A stretch of 33,014 nucleotides of DNA from an uncultured bacterium. GTDB lineage: Bacteria; Verrucomicrobiota; Kiritimatiellia; RFP12; UBA1067. The position numbers were made by a program, and so were the translations under genes. The first letter of the stretch is position 1; each line of letters opens with the position of its first letter. This document shows positions 1 to 6,975 of this stretch, piece by piece. The stretch covers positions 1-33,014 of the forward strand of contig CACWSW010000010.1 of the NCBI GenBank assembly GCA_902763655.1, in the 5' to 3' direction. The notes under the pieces were generated by a model. That model was given only the letters and a program-made list of their open reading frames with translations, made no database searches and had not been told where the DNA came from.

Positions 1-618
1 TACGATTGCCACTGTGCGACCATGCTGAGGAAACTAGGTCTCAGGTCTTGCTCGTCCCCGCTCGACTGGCTCACCACCGCCCCGTTCGAGACTCGGATCA
101 GGCTCCTAGAGACGCATTTCGCCGGTTTCCTCGAGAAGGGGAACATGCGAAAGCTGGAGAAGGGGCCTGACGCGCCGGGAAAGGGCAACGACCACTACGA
201 GGACGCCGCGACGGGACTCAGGTTCTTCCACGATTTCCGCGAGGTGCTTCCATTTGACGAGGCGTATGAGCAGGTTAGAGCCAAGTACGCGCGCCGCATT
301 GACAGGCTGTACGAAAACGTCCGCAAGTCTGGCCGGACACTCTTCGTCTGGTGCGATCCGTACCGTCCGCTCCCCGAAGACGTCCGCCTCGCCGCCGAAT
401 CGAGATTGCGCGCAGTCTTTCACGATGGAGACGTGCGGCTTCTTGCGGTCAGGTCGGACGACGACTTCAAGCTTATACGTAGCCCTGCCGCTAACGCGTA
501 CCGCCGCCGAACAAAGTGGTTGCGGCTGCTGGTCCACTGCCTCTCCTGGCCGCACGTAAGCCGTGCAAAGCGCAGCGCCGCGCGCCGCCGCCTCGAAAAG
601 CGGTTTGGCCTTGAATGA
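1..618 (+). CDS. DUF1796-family putative papain-like cysteine peptidase, 5' end outside window
   Basis: The frame is open from the first base and the visible part encodes 205 residues. An ATG lies at 22, but the residues before it (YDCHCAT) continue the family pattern of a cysteine-containing helix followed by LR..SSPLDWL, so I infer that the gene starts upstream of the window. The features that recall DUF1796 are the N-terminal Cys, the SSPLDWL motif, a later FFHDF histidine motif and a hydrophobic LFVW strand. The proposed activity (papain-like Cys/His hydrolase) is known only by family prediction, and no substrate is evident. The C-terminal part is Arg-rich and basic. No signal peptide is visible because the N-terminus is missing. 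It ends 56 bp before the next gene, and that gap holds a promoter for the downstream gene, so the two are probably not strictly co-transcribed. Confidence 0.6.
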   Translation, partial: YDCHCATMLRKLGLRSCSSPLDWLTTAPFETRIRLLETHFAGFLEKGNMRKLEKGPDAPGKGNDHYEDAATGLRFFHDFREVLPFDEAYEQVRAKYARRIDRLYENVRKSGRTLFVWCDPYRPLPEDVRLAAESRLRAVFHDGDVRLLAVRSDDDFKLIRSPAANAYRRRTKWLRLLVHCLSWPHVSRAKRSAARRRLEKRFGLE

Positions 619-657
619 GATGTCTCCGGCGCCGAAGTGGACCATCGGACGGGGGTG

Positions 658-666
658 TGGTATACT
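658..666 (+). promoter_or_regulatory. Extended -10 promoter of the aminotransferase gene
   Basis: TGGTATACT lies only 8 nt before the ATG at 675. No clear TTGACA-like -35 is seen at the proper distance. A start site about 7 nt after the -10 would make the mRNA almost or fully leaderless. No Shine-Dalgarno sequence fits between the -10 and the ATG. Confidence 0.6.
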
Positions 667-674
667 ATGCGCCC

Positions 675-1952
675 ATGAACGCATTGGCAGAACAGCTGAA
701 CGCGACGCTGGGGCCCGTGGCGGACATGTTGTCCCCGGTCGGGCGTCGTATCTATTTCCCCTATGGTGGGATCCTCGGACAGGGCGCCGAGGCCAAGACC
801 TGCGACATCAACGCGACGATCGGCATGGCTTTCGAGGAGGACGGCTCGCCGCTCGTGATGGACTGCTTCGCCGGCCAGACGAAGCTCGACCGCAAGGCGT
901 TCCTCTATGCCGGCTCCTTCGGGTTGCTGCCGCTGCGCGAGCAATGGCGCGACATGCAGGTGAAGAAGAACCCGAGCCTGAAGGGCAAGTCCTTCTCGCT
1001 GCCGGTCGTCACCAACGCGCTCACGCACGGGCTGCGCATCGCCGCCGAGCTGTTCGCGGGACCAGGCGACCAGGTGGTGGTGCCGGACCTCTACTGGGAC
1101 AACTACTCGCTATTGTTCGAGGAGTCGTGCGGCGCGAAGCTCGTGACGTTCAACACGTTCCGCAAGAGTGCGTTCGACGTGGCGGCGATGAAGTCCGCGC
1201 TCCTCGCGCCCGGCGACAAGAAGCTCCTCATCCTCAACTTCCCCAACAACCCCACCGGCTACACGGCCACGCTCGACGACGCGAAGAAGATCGTCGCGGC
1301 CGTCAAGGCCGCCGCCGGCAAGGGCAAGAAGATCGTAGTCATCCTCGACGACGCGTACTTCGGGCTGGTGTACGAGCCGGGCGTGCACGGCGAGTCGCTC
1401 TTCGCCGAGTTCAGCGACCTCCACCGGAACGTCCTTGCGGTCAAACTCGACGGCACCACGAAGGAGGACTACGTGTGGGGCATGCGCGTCGGCTTCATCA
1501 CCTTCGCCTGGAAGGGCGCTACGGACTCGCAGCTCAAGGCGATCGCCGCGAAGGCGGCCGGCAACGTGCGCAGCTGCATCTCCAACGTCACGTCCATCGG
1601 GCAGCACATGGCGCTCGCGGCCTACAAGGATCCGGGCTACGCCCGCCAGAAGCGCGCGAAGTACCAGGTACTGATGAAGCGCTACGCCCTCATACGCAAG
1701 ATACTCGCCAAGCATCCAGAGTACGCGGTGTGTTTCGAGGCGATGCCGTTCAACAGCGGATACTTCATGTGCGTGAGGCCGAAGGGCGTGGACGCGGAGG
1801 CGGTTCGCCGCCACCTGATCGAGAAGTACTCCACGGGGACGATCGTCCTTTCGGGGCTGATCCGTCTTGCGTTCTCCACCACGCCGTCCGCGAAGCTGCC
1901 GAAGCTCTTCGCGAACGTGGCCGCCGCAGTGGCCGACCTCACCACTCGATAA
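675..1952 (+). CDS. PLP-dependent aminotransferase, class I/II fold
   Basis: This 425-residue protein has the fold-type I aminotransferase pattern. It shows NFPNNPTGY (the Asn that contacts PLP), then DDAYFGLVYE (Asp and Tyr contacting the pyridine ring), then AVKLDGTTKEDYVWGMRVGF, which should hold the Schiff-base Lys and the phosphate-binding Arg. The length is normal for the family. There is no signal peptide, so it is probably cytosolic. The amino donor and acceptor cannot be told from sequence; aromatic or branched-chain acids are possible. I chose the ATG at 675 rather than the upstream in-frame ATG at 615 because a strong -10 element (658-666) sits just before it and residues upstream do not fit the family. 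Its 3' end overlaps the convergent glycosidase gene by 14 bp. Confidence 0.8.
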   Translation: MNALAEQLNATLGPVADMLSPVGRRIYFPYGGILGQGAEAKTCDINATIGMAFEEDGSPLVMDCFAGQTKLDRKAFLYAGSFGLLPLREQWRDMQVKKNPSLKGKSFSLPVVTNALTHGLRIAAELFAGPGDQVVVPDLYWDNYSLLFEESCGAKLVTFNTFRKSAFDVAAMKSALLAPGDKKLLILNFPNNPTGYTATLDDAKKIVAAVKAAAGKGKKIVVILDDAYFGLVYEPGVHGESLFAEFSDLHRNVLAVKLDGTTKEDYVWGMRVGFITFAWKGATDSQLKAIAAKAAGNVRSCISNVTSIGQHMALAAYKDPGYARQKRAKYQVLMKRYALIRKILAKHPEYAVCFEAMPFNSGYFMCVRPKGVDAEAVRRHLIEKYSTGTIVLSGLIRLAFSTTPSAKLPKLFANVAAAVADLTTR

Positions 1953-3459
1953 TAGCGAAGGAGTTCGGCTGGATGCGCAGGATCGCCGAGCCGTCGGCCT
2001 GGATGTCCAGCGGCACCTCGGTGTAGGTGCGCACCGCGTCCGTCAGGTGGCAGCGCGCCTTTTCTAGCGCGACACCGGGAACCTTGACCGTGACGTATGC
2101 CGTTTCGGTGACGTTGTTGTCGTTCGAGTAGCGGGCGAGGATCAGCGCGCCCGAGCCGTCCTTGCCCTTGGCCGCTGCGGCGCGGAAGCTGCCCACCGGC
2201 TTGCCGATCTCGCTCTTGAAGACGGTGCCGGTGTTGGCGGTGGACTCCTTGCCGCGCCCCTCGCTGACGGAACAGGCCACCTGCGTGCCGCAATCCCGCA
2301 GCTTCGCCCAGGCGTAGAAGGGGTAGTAGCCCTTCATCGGCCACAGCGTCGTGAGGTTGAACAGGCTGTTCATGGAGGTGTTGAAGCGCGCGTCGTAGAA
2401 CATCAGCAGGTCGAGGGGCACGGACTGGCACTCGATCATCGTGGAGGCGATGAACGCCGCCGCCTTCTGGTTGAAGCGGCCGGACTCCGCCTCGAGCGAG
2501 TACACCCAGTCGTCCGTCCAGCCCTTCACGTAGTTCCACTCGTTGAGGATGGACTCAGCCTTGTCGAAGCCGTACTTGTCCATGAGCGCGCGCGCCGTGC
2601 GGCAATTCGCGACGATGTGCTTGGGTTCCGTGGCGTAGGTGTGCCAGGAGAAGAAGTCGAGCGGCACGGAGTTGTCGCGGCAATAGGCGAGGAAGCGCTC
2701 GCCCCAGCGGAAATTGCCGGCGATCGCGGGGCCGCCGATCTTCAGGTCGGGGAACTTGCCCTTCAGGTGCTTGGCGGTCGTCTCGTAGAGGCGGAAGAAG
2801 TTGGTGACGGTACCGCCCCAGCAGCGCGGGTTCTTCGGGAGGCCCGTGTCGGCCGGGTCGAGGTCGGGCTCGTTCCATATCTCCCAATAGACGATGTTGA
2901 ACTGGTTGGACCAGGCGATGTTCACCGTCGTGTGCTCCTTGTCGAGTCCCCAGCCCCAGCCCTCGTTGTAGTGGCGGATCACGTGCTCGCAGATGCGCGC
3001 CCACTTGGCGAAGTCCTTCGGGGGAAGGACGCCGTACTTCTTGGGGCCGTGCTCGATGGTCTGGCCGAGGCGATAGAACACCTTGGTGCCGGTACGGCAG
3101 AGGTTGTCGAGGTAGTGGTCGGTGAAGACGAAGTCGTAGTTCTTCGGGTCGTTCTCGTCGGCGTCGAAGTTCGGGAAGATGGCGTTGATGTCGCACGTGT
3201 GGGCGCCGCCCGAGACGCAGTTGATCGAGTCGTGGGTGCGGGCGAACGGGATGCGCGCGGCCTTGTAGTCCTCGAAGTTGCCGCGCACCTGGTCGCCGCC
3301 GGGCTTCTTCACGACGGGGCCGTTGTTGACGGCGTTCATGGGCTTGATCGGTCCCATCTCCTCCCCGAGGTTCACCGTCACCAGCGCGGTGGCCGCGGGC
3401 TGCGCCGCGAAAATGGAGCCGCAGAGCGCGGCAGCCAGGCAAAGCATGTTCTTCTTCAT
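1939..3459 (-). CDS. Secreted GH39-like (clan A) glycoside hydrolase
   Basis: The 506-residue product begins with a lipid-free signal peptide (MKKNMLCLAAALCGSIFAAQ), so it is exported. The TIM-barrel catalytic part covers roughly residues 30-400. WEIWNEPDL places the likely acid/base Glu at 197 and SILNEWNY the likely nucleophile Glu at 307, spaced as in GH39 beta-xylosidases and relatives. The last 90 or so residues look like the beta-sandwich found after such barrels. Substrate (xylan side chains, iduronate or another glycan) is not determinable. The start at 3459 is set by the signal peptide and an AAGGAAC ribosome site; a longer reading frame upstream is not credible. It is divergent from metF, with an extended -10 on its own strand at 3514-3506, and converges with the aminotransferase gene. 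Confidence 0.75.
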   Translation of the reverse strand: MKKNMLCLAAALCGSIFAAQPAATALVTVNLGEEMGPIKPMNAVNNGPVVKKPGGDQVRGNFEDYKAARIPFARTHDSINCVSGGAHTCDINAIFPNFDADENDPKNYDFVFTDHYLDNLCRTGTKVFYRLGQTIEHGPKKYGVLPPKDFAKWARICEHVIRHYNEGWGWGLDKEHTTVNIAWSNQFNIVYWEIWNEPDLDPADTGLPKNPRCWGGTVTNFFRLYETTAKHLKGKFPDLKIGGPAIAGNFRWGERFLAYCRDNSVPLDFFSWHTYATEPKHIVANCRTARALMDKYGFDKAESILNEWNYVKGWTDDWVYSLEAESGRFNQKAAAFIASTMIECQSVPLDLLMFYDARFNTSMNSLFNLTTLWPMKGYYPFYAWAKLRDCGTQVACSVSEGRGKESTANTGTVFKSEIGKPVGSFRAAAAKGKDGSGALILARYSNDNNVTETAYVTVKVPGVALEKARCHLTDAVRTYTEVPLDIQADGSAILRIQPNSFAIIEW

Positions 3460-3505
3460 TTCGTGTTCCTTCTTGCATGTCGCCATAACTTGGCGAAACG
3501 CCGAT

Positions 3506-3514
3506 ATTGTACCA
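3506..3514 (-). promoter_or_regulatory. Extended -10 promoter of the GH39-like gene
   Basis: Read on the minus strand, TGGTACAAT lies about 46 nt before the ATG at 3459. A weak -35 candidate (CTGACC) lies 17 nt upstream. The leader has an AAGGAAC ribosome-binding site. Confidence 0.5.
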
Positions 3515-3571
3515 GAATTCGCCGGCCCGGTCAGTCCCGAAAGCATGCCGTGTGCAAAGAGGCCCGGTACA

Positions 3572-3580
3572 TGGTATAAT
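3572..3580 (+). promoter_or_regulatory. Extended -10 promoter of metF, leaderless arrangement
   Basis: TGGTATAAT is a perfect consensus -10 with a TGn extension. It ends 7 nt before the metF ATG at 3588. The usual start site 6-8 nt downstream would fall on or next to the ATG, and no Shine-Dalgarno sequence is present. Confidence 0.65.
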
Positions 3581-3587
3581 GTGCGCC

Positions 3588-4451
3588 ATGAAGATCAAGG
3601 ACATTCTCGCCCGCGGACGGCCGTCGATATCGTTCGAGGTGTTTCCCTCGAAGAAGGACGTGCCGCTCGAGCCCGTCAAGGCGGCGGTCGCGCGGCTCGC
3701 GCGCGCACGGCCATCCTTCATTTCCGTCACGTACGGAGCGGGCGGCAGCGCGAACGTAAACTCCGTGCCTCTCGCCTCGTTCGTCCAGAACGAGTGCGGC
3801 ACGACGGCGCTCGCCCACCTCACCTGCATCATGGCCACGCGCGAGAAGATACTCGAGGAGGCGGCCCGCCTCCGCGCCGCCGGCGTGGAGAACATCCTGG
3901 CGCTTCGCGGCGACGTGCCGCCGGGCGACGACCCGGGGCCGAATGTGTATCGCCACGCCGTCGATCTCGTGCGCACCATCTCGGAGGTCGGGGGCTTCTG
4001 CCTCGGCGGCGCGTGCTACCCGGAGTGCCATCCGGCATGTCCGCATCTCGAGGACGACATCTCCTTCCTGAAGGAAAAGGTCGGCGCCGGCCTCGACTTC
4101 CTCACCACGCAGATGTTCTTCGACAACAACATCTTCTACCGCTACCTCTACAAGCTGCGCGAGCGCGGCATAACGGTTCCCGTCATCGCCGGCATCATGC
4201 CTGTCACCAACGGACGGCAGATCGCCCGCATCTGCCAGCTTTCCGGAACGTACCTGCCGAGCCGGTTCAAGGCGATCGTCGACCGCTTCGGCGACAACCC
4301 GCCCGCCATGCTCGACGCCGGCGTGGCGTACGCGACCGAGCAGATCGTAGACCTCTTCGCGAACGGCGTCAATGCAGTCCACCTCTACACGATGAACAAG
4401 CCTGAGGTCGCCGAGCGCATCATGGCCGGCCTCACGAACATAGTCGCATGA
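3588..4451 (+). CDS. metF: 5,10-methylenetetrahydrofolate reductase
   Basis: This 287-residue cytosolic flavoenzyme reduces 5,10-methylene-THF to 5-methyl-THF, the methyl donor for methionine synthesis. Family marks include SISFEVFPSKK near the N-terminus with the catalytic Glu at 17, SVTYGAGGS, the ALRGD loop, and FLTTQMFFDN in the folate/FAD barrel. The length matches bacterial MetF. I chose the ATG at 3588 over the upstream ATG at 3507 because the -10 promoter ends at 3580 and residues upstream have no family match. The gene overlaps the next one by the ATGA at 4448, which supports translational coupling with the MetH activation-domain gene. A SAM riboswitch is ruled out because there is no leader to hold one. 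Confidence 0.92.
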   Translation: MKIKDILARGRPSISFEVFPSKKDVPLEPVKAAVARLARARPSFISVTYGAGGSANVNSVPLASFVQNECGTTALAHLTCIMATREKILEEAARLRAAGVENILALRGDVPPGDDPGPNVYRHAVDLVRTISEVGGFCLGGACYPECHPACPHLEDDISFLKEKVGAGLDFLTTQMFFDNNIFYRYLYKLRERGITVPVIAGIMPVTNGRQIARICQLSGTYLPSRFKAIVDRFGDNPPAMLDAGVAYATEQIVDLFANGVNAVHLYTMNKPEVAERIMAGLTNIVA

Positions 4452-5011
4452 TCTCGCTGCGGGACATCGCCCGCTACATGCGGATGGGAGGAACGCTGCC
4501 GGAGGGGGCGCTCGCCGAGCGCGTCGAGGAGCTGAAGGAGCGGGCCTTGAAGATTCTGCGTCCCGCCCGCGTCTGGCGGCGCGTTCCGCTTCCGCTCCAG
4601 GTGGAGTCGGCGGCTCTCTCGCGCCATCTCGAAGGCTGCCGCGAGGCGTACCTCGTCTGCGGGACGATCGGCGCGGAGTTCGACGCGCTCCTGCGGCGCG
4701 TGGGGGTGACGAGTGCCGCCGACGCGCTTATCGTGCAGGCCATCGGAACGGCGGCGATCGAGGCCTGGATGGATGAAGTGGAGGGCGAGATTCGCCAGGA
4801 GCTTGCGCCTGGCGAGGACCTGGTCTCGCGCTTCTCGCCGGGGTACGGCGACCTGCCGCTGGACTACCAGCGCACGCTTATTTCCGTCCTCGACACGTCT
4901 CGCAAGATCGGGGTGTCGCTGACGGACTCCCTGCTGATGGTGCCGTCGAAGTCCGTCAGCGCCATAGTCGGCGTCAGGCCTGCGCAAGGCTCCAGCCGTT
5001 GTGGTACTTGA
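4448..5011 (+). CDS. Stand-alone methionine synthase (B12-dependent) activation-domain protein
   Basis: The 187-residue product resembles the reactivation domain of cobalamin-dependent methionine synthase, which binds SAM and remethylates oxidised cobalamin. The clearest motif is RFSPGYGDLPLDYQ (about residues 127-140), followed by LDTSRKIGVSLTDSLLMVPSKSVSAIVG, both typical of MetH C-terminal domains. In some bacteria this domain is encoded apart from the MetH core, often beside metF, as here with a 4-bp overlap. I infer that the MetH core elsewhere in the genome lacks the domain. The final 12 residues run past the usual family end and overlap the convergent Gfo/Idh gene by 38 bp. Confidence 0.75.
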   Translation: MISLRDIARYMRMGGTLPEGALAERVEELKERALKILRPARVWRRVPLPLQVESAALSRHLEGCREAYLVCGTIGAEFDALLRRVGVTSAADALIVQAIGTAAIEAWMDEVEGEIRQELAPGEDLVSRFSPGYGDLPLDYQRTLISVLDTSRKIGVSLTDSLLMVPSKSVSAIVGVRPAQGSSRCGT

Positions 5012-6368
5012 GGCGCAGGAGCGCGTCGGCCTCCGGATTGTTCGCAACGTGCATCGTCTTCGGGTCGAAGGCGACGGGGCCGCCAGTGCGCACGGCGAGG
5101 TTGCCGAGCAGCACGAACTCGGTGATGCGCCTCGCCCAGGAGAAGTCGCAGCCGGCCTTCTCGCCGCCCTTGCACGCCGTCAGCCACTCGTTCCAGATCT
5201 GGCCGCGGCGCGGCAGCGTTGCGGGGATCGTCTTCGCCTGCGCGTCGAGCTTCGGGTCGAGGATGCGCATCTCGCTCTGCTTCTCCATCGAGATGAGCAT
5301 CTTCGCCTTCGTGCCCACGTACATCACGCCCTCCTTCGGGAGCGGCGCGCCGGCGAGCTCCTTCGGAGCGGGCGGCTTGATGAGGCCGTCGCACCACGTG
5401 AAGCGCAGCTCCGGGAAGTTCCCGCGCTTCGGGTAGTCGAACGTCACCACGCTCGCGAGCGGGAACGCCACGTCGCTGCGGCGGGTGCAGCTCGCGCTGA
5501 TCATGGACGGGTGGTCGAGGTCGAGCGCCTTGTAGATCGTGTTCGCCCAGTGGCAGCCCATGTCGCCGAGCGCGCCTGCGCCGAAGTCGTACCAGCCGCG
5601 GTGGTTGAAGGGGTGGTACACGGCCGCGCCTTTCCAGGCCTCGGGCGACATCTTCGGGATCGGGTTGTCGTCCGGCCACTTGTCGGCGTAGGGACGCACC
5701 TCGGCCGAGCCGAGCCAGAGCTTCCAGTCGAGCGTCGACGGGACGGGCGTGGTGAACGACGGATATGCGGGCATGCCCTGCGGCCACACGGGGCGGCGCG
5801 TCCAGGCATACGTCTCGACTATGTCTCCGAGGATGCCGGAGGCGATGATCTCGCGCGTGCGGCAGGCGGCGTCGCTCGTGCATGGAGACGCCGTCACTTG
5901 CGTGGCCACGCCCGCCTTCTGCGCCTCATCCGCCACGAGGTAGCATTCTTCGATCGAGCGCGTGAGCGGCTTCACGCAGCATACGTGCTTCTTCGCGCGT
6001 AGGGCGGCGAGCGTCACGAAGGCGTGCGTGTGGTCGGGCGTGCCGCAGTAGACGGCGTCGATCTTGTCGCCCTCCTTCGCGAGCATCTCTCGGAAGTCGC
6101 GGTAGCGGCGCGCCTGGGGAAACTTCTTGTAGGTCTTCTCGGCGTGGATGTCGTCCACGTCGCACAGCGCCTCCACCTGGAAACCGGCCTTGGCGAGCCC
6201 CTGGACCTGCCCGTGCCCCACGCCGCCCACGCCCACGCCGCCGAGCGTGATGCGGTTGCTCGGGGCCGTAGGGCCGCCGAGCACGTGGCGCGGCACGATG
6301 GCGGGCGCTGCCGCCGCCGCGAGGCCGAACTTGACGAAACTTCTGCGCTGCATGTGGGTTGTCTTCAT
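4974..6368 (-). CDS. Tat-exported Gfo/Idh/MocA-family oxidoreductase
   Basis: The 464-residue product starts with a twin-arginine signal (MQRRSFVKFG, then an Ala-rich hydrophobic stretch), so it is probably exported folded with its cofactor. A Rossmann fold follows, with GVGVGGVGHG binding NAD(P). VYCGTPDHTHA and HVCCVKPLTRS are the family motifs. The usual EKP motif reads VKP here, with Lys kept and Glu lost. The C-terminal half is the alpha/beta dimerisation and substrate domain, with GDMGCHW. PVC bacteria carry many such exported paralogues, probably acting on sugars or cyclitols; the substrate is unknown. Two close ATGs exist (6374 and 6368); the second has the better spacing to AGGAG. 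It converges on the MetH activation gene. Confidence 0.8.
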   Translation of the reverse strand: MKTTHMQRRSFVKFGLAAAAAPAIVPRHVLGGPTAPSNRITLGGVGVGGVGHGQVQGLAKAGFQVEALCDVDDIHAEKTYKKFPQARRYRDFREMLAKEGDKIDAVYCGTPDHTHAFVTLAALRAKKHVCCVKPLTRSIEECYLVADEAQKAGVATQVTASPCTSDAACRTREIIASGILGDIVETYAWTRRPVWPQGMPAYPSFTTPVPSTLDWKLWLGSAEVRPYADKWPDDNPIPKMSPEAWKGAAVYHPFNHRGWYDFGAGALGDMGCHWANTIYKALDLDHPSMISASCTRRSDVAFPLASVVTFDYPKRGNFPELRFTWCDGLIKPPAPKELAGAPLPKEGVMYVGTKAKMLISMEKQSEMRILDPKLDAQAKTIPATLPRRGQIWNEWLTACKGGEKAGCDFSWARRITEFVLLGNLAVRTGGPVAFDPKTMHVANNPEADALLRLKYHNGWSLAQA

Positions 6369-6393
6369 CGACATTGTCTCCTGTTTGCGCCGC

Positions 6394-6422
6394 ATGGTAA
6401 CACAATCGGCGTGCGGATGCAA
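6394..6422 (-). promoter_or_regulatory. Putative promoter of the Gfo/Idh gene
   Basis: On the minus strand, TTGCAT (6422-6417) and TACCAT (6399-6394) are 17 nt apart, and the -10 has a TGT extension. The match to consensus is moderate; position and spacing are right for the gene starting at 6368. Confidence 0.4.
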
Positions 6423-6431
6423 GCGCTACCA
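6418..6431. promoter_or_regulatory. LacI/GalR-like operator candidate
   Basis: TGCAAGCGCTACCA fits the general LacI-family pattern TGnAAnCGnTnnCA, with the central CG dyad. It overlaps the putative -35 of the Gfo/Idh promoter, as expected for a repressor site. A single site is weak evidence. Confidence 0.3.
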
Positions 6432-6474
6432 CCCGCGCAAATTTGTCTCGCCGTGCGATTAGTGAAATTCGCGC

Positions 6475-6503
6475 TTGCGCGCACCAGGGGATTATGATAA
6501 CAT
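6475..6503 (+). promoter_or_regulatory. Putative tRNA-Asn promoter
   Basis: TTGCGC and TAACAT are separated by 17 nt, and the -10 is preceded by TGA (extended -10). The start would lie about 14 nt before the mature tRNA. Confidence 0.4.
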
Positions 6504-6523
6504 ATGTGCCGTTTTCACCACGT

Positions 6524-6598
6524 TCGGGCGTGGCGCAGTGGTAGCGCAGTTGACTGTTAATCAATTGGTCGCTGGTTCGAATCCAGCCGCCCGAGCCA
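6524..6598 (+). tRNA. tRNA-Asn (anticodon GTT)
   Basis: A full cloverleaf can be drawn. The 5' TCGGGCG pairs with CGCCCGA. The D arm contains AGTGGTAGC. The anticodon loop holds GTT at 6556-6558, flanked by T and A as normal. The T arm contains GGTTCGAATCC. The discriminator base is G, and the 3' CCA is encoded in the DNA (6596-6598). It stands alone between the divergent oxidoreductase gene and the operon starting at 6723, with its own promoter and terminator. Confidence 0.95.
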
Positions 6599-6601
6599 TT
6601 A

Positions 6602-6637
6602 AAAAGTGCGTTTGAGCCGATGGCCAGACGCGCTTTT
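6602..6637 (+). terminator. Intrinsic terminator of tRNA-Asn
   Basis: AAAAGTGCGTTTG (6602-6614) can pair with CAGACGCGCTTTT (6625-6637) over 13 positions with two G-U pairs and a 10-nt loop. The four T residues form the 3' side of the stem and are followed by CATTT, so the U tract is short. Confidence 0.6.
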
Positions 6638-6654
6638 CATTTGGGTTGCGATGG

Positions 6655-6683
6655 TTGACGTGCCGGTTAATATGCGCTAAAAT
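6655..6683 (+). promoter_or_regulatory. Sigma-70-type promoter of the 6723-11489 operon
   Basis: TTGACG (6655-6660) and TAAAAT (6678-6683) are exactly 17 nt apart. This is the one clear promoter in the window that has a good -35 and lacks the TGn extension. A start near 6690 leaves a leader of about 33 nt with AAAGG before the ATG at 6723. Confidence 0.65.
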
Positions 6684-6722
6684 GAGCGGCAAATTGAATC
6701 CAAGCGAAAAGAAGAAAGGTTT

Positions 6723-6944
6723 ATGAACACTTTGATCCAGTACCGCTTCGTGCTAGTGATAGCGCTGCTGGCCATCGCCGCGGCGCTGTTGAGGAACCGC
6801 AACGGACTTCCGCTCGCCTTGCGCGGCATAAGCCGCGTGACGGGCGGTCCGTCGGCCCGTCCTCAACCTGTGTCGCGCCTGAGGCGGACATTCGCGTTCC
6901 TGCTCGTCGTGCTTGCTTTCGCGTTGGCGGTCTGGGGAGCGTGA
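6723..6944 (+). CDS. Small two-helix membrane protein, unknown function
   Basis: This 73-residue protein has two hydrophobic helices, about residues 7-23 and 56-72. They are joined by a positively charged, proline-containing loop rich in Arg (RNRNG, then RLRR). I do not recognise a family. It is supported as a gene by the strong promoter upstream, an AAAGG ribosome site 3 nt before the ATG, and its place as the first gene of a compact operon, 31 bp before the symporter gene. The basic loop suggests both termini face the periplasm, with the loop in the cytoplasm. Association with the downstream transporter is possible but unproven. Confidence 0.55.
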   Translation: MNTLIQYRFVLVIALLAIAAALLRNRNGLPLALRGISRVTGGPSARPQPVSRLRRTFAFLLVVLAFALAVWGA

Positions 6945-6975
6945 GTTCGGTTTCTTGAAACGGAGTTGATTTGTC

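Noticed and set aside
563..2026. Long alternative plus-strand frame over the aminotransferase gene
   Set aside because: Its product is Arg-rich with no family pattern, while the other frame gives a complete PLP enzyme.
3460..3587. SAM or cobalamin riboswitch for metF
   Set aside because: The metF -10 ends 7 nt before the ATG, so no leader exists to form one.
6435..6474. Imperfect inverted repeat GCGCAAATTT / AAATTCGCGC
   Set aside because: The arms are short with a 21-bp gap-sized loop and one mismatch; no clear role as operator or terminator, so it was not listed.
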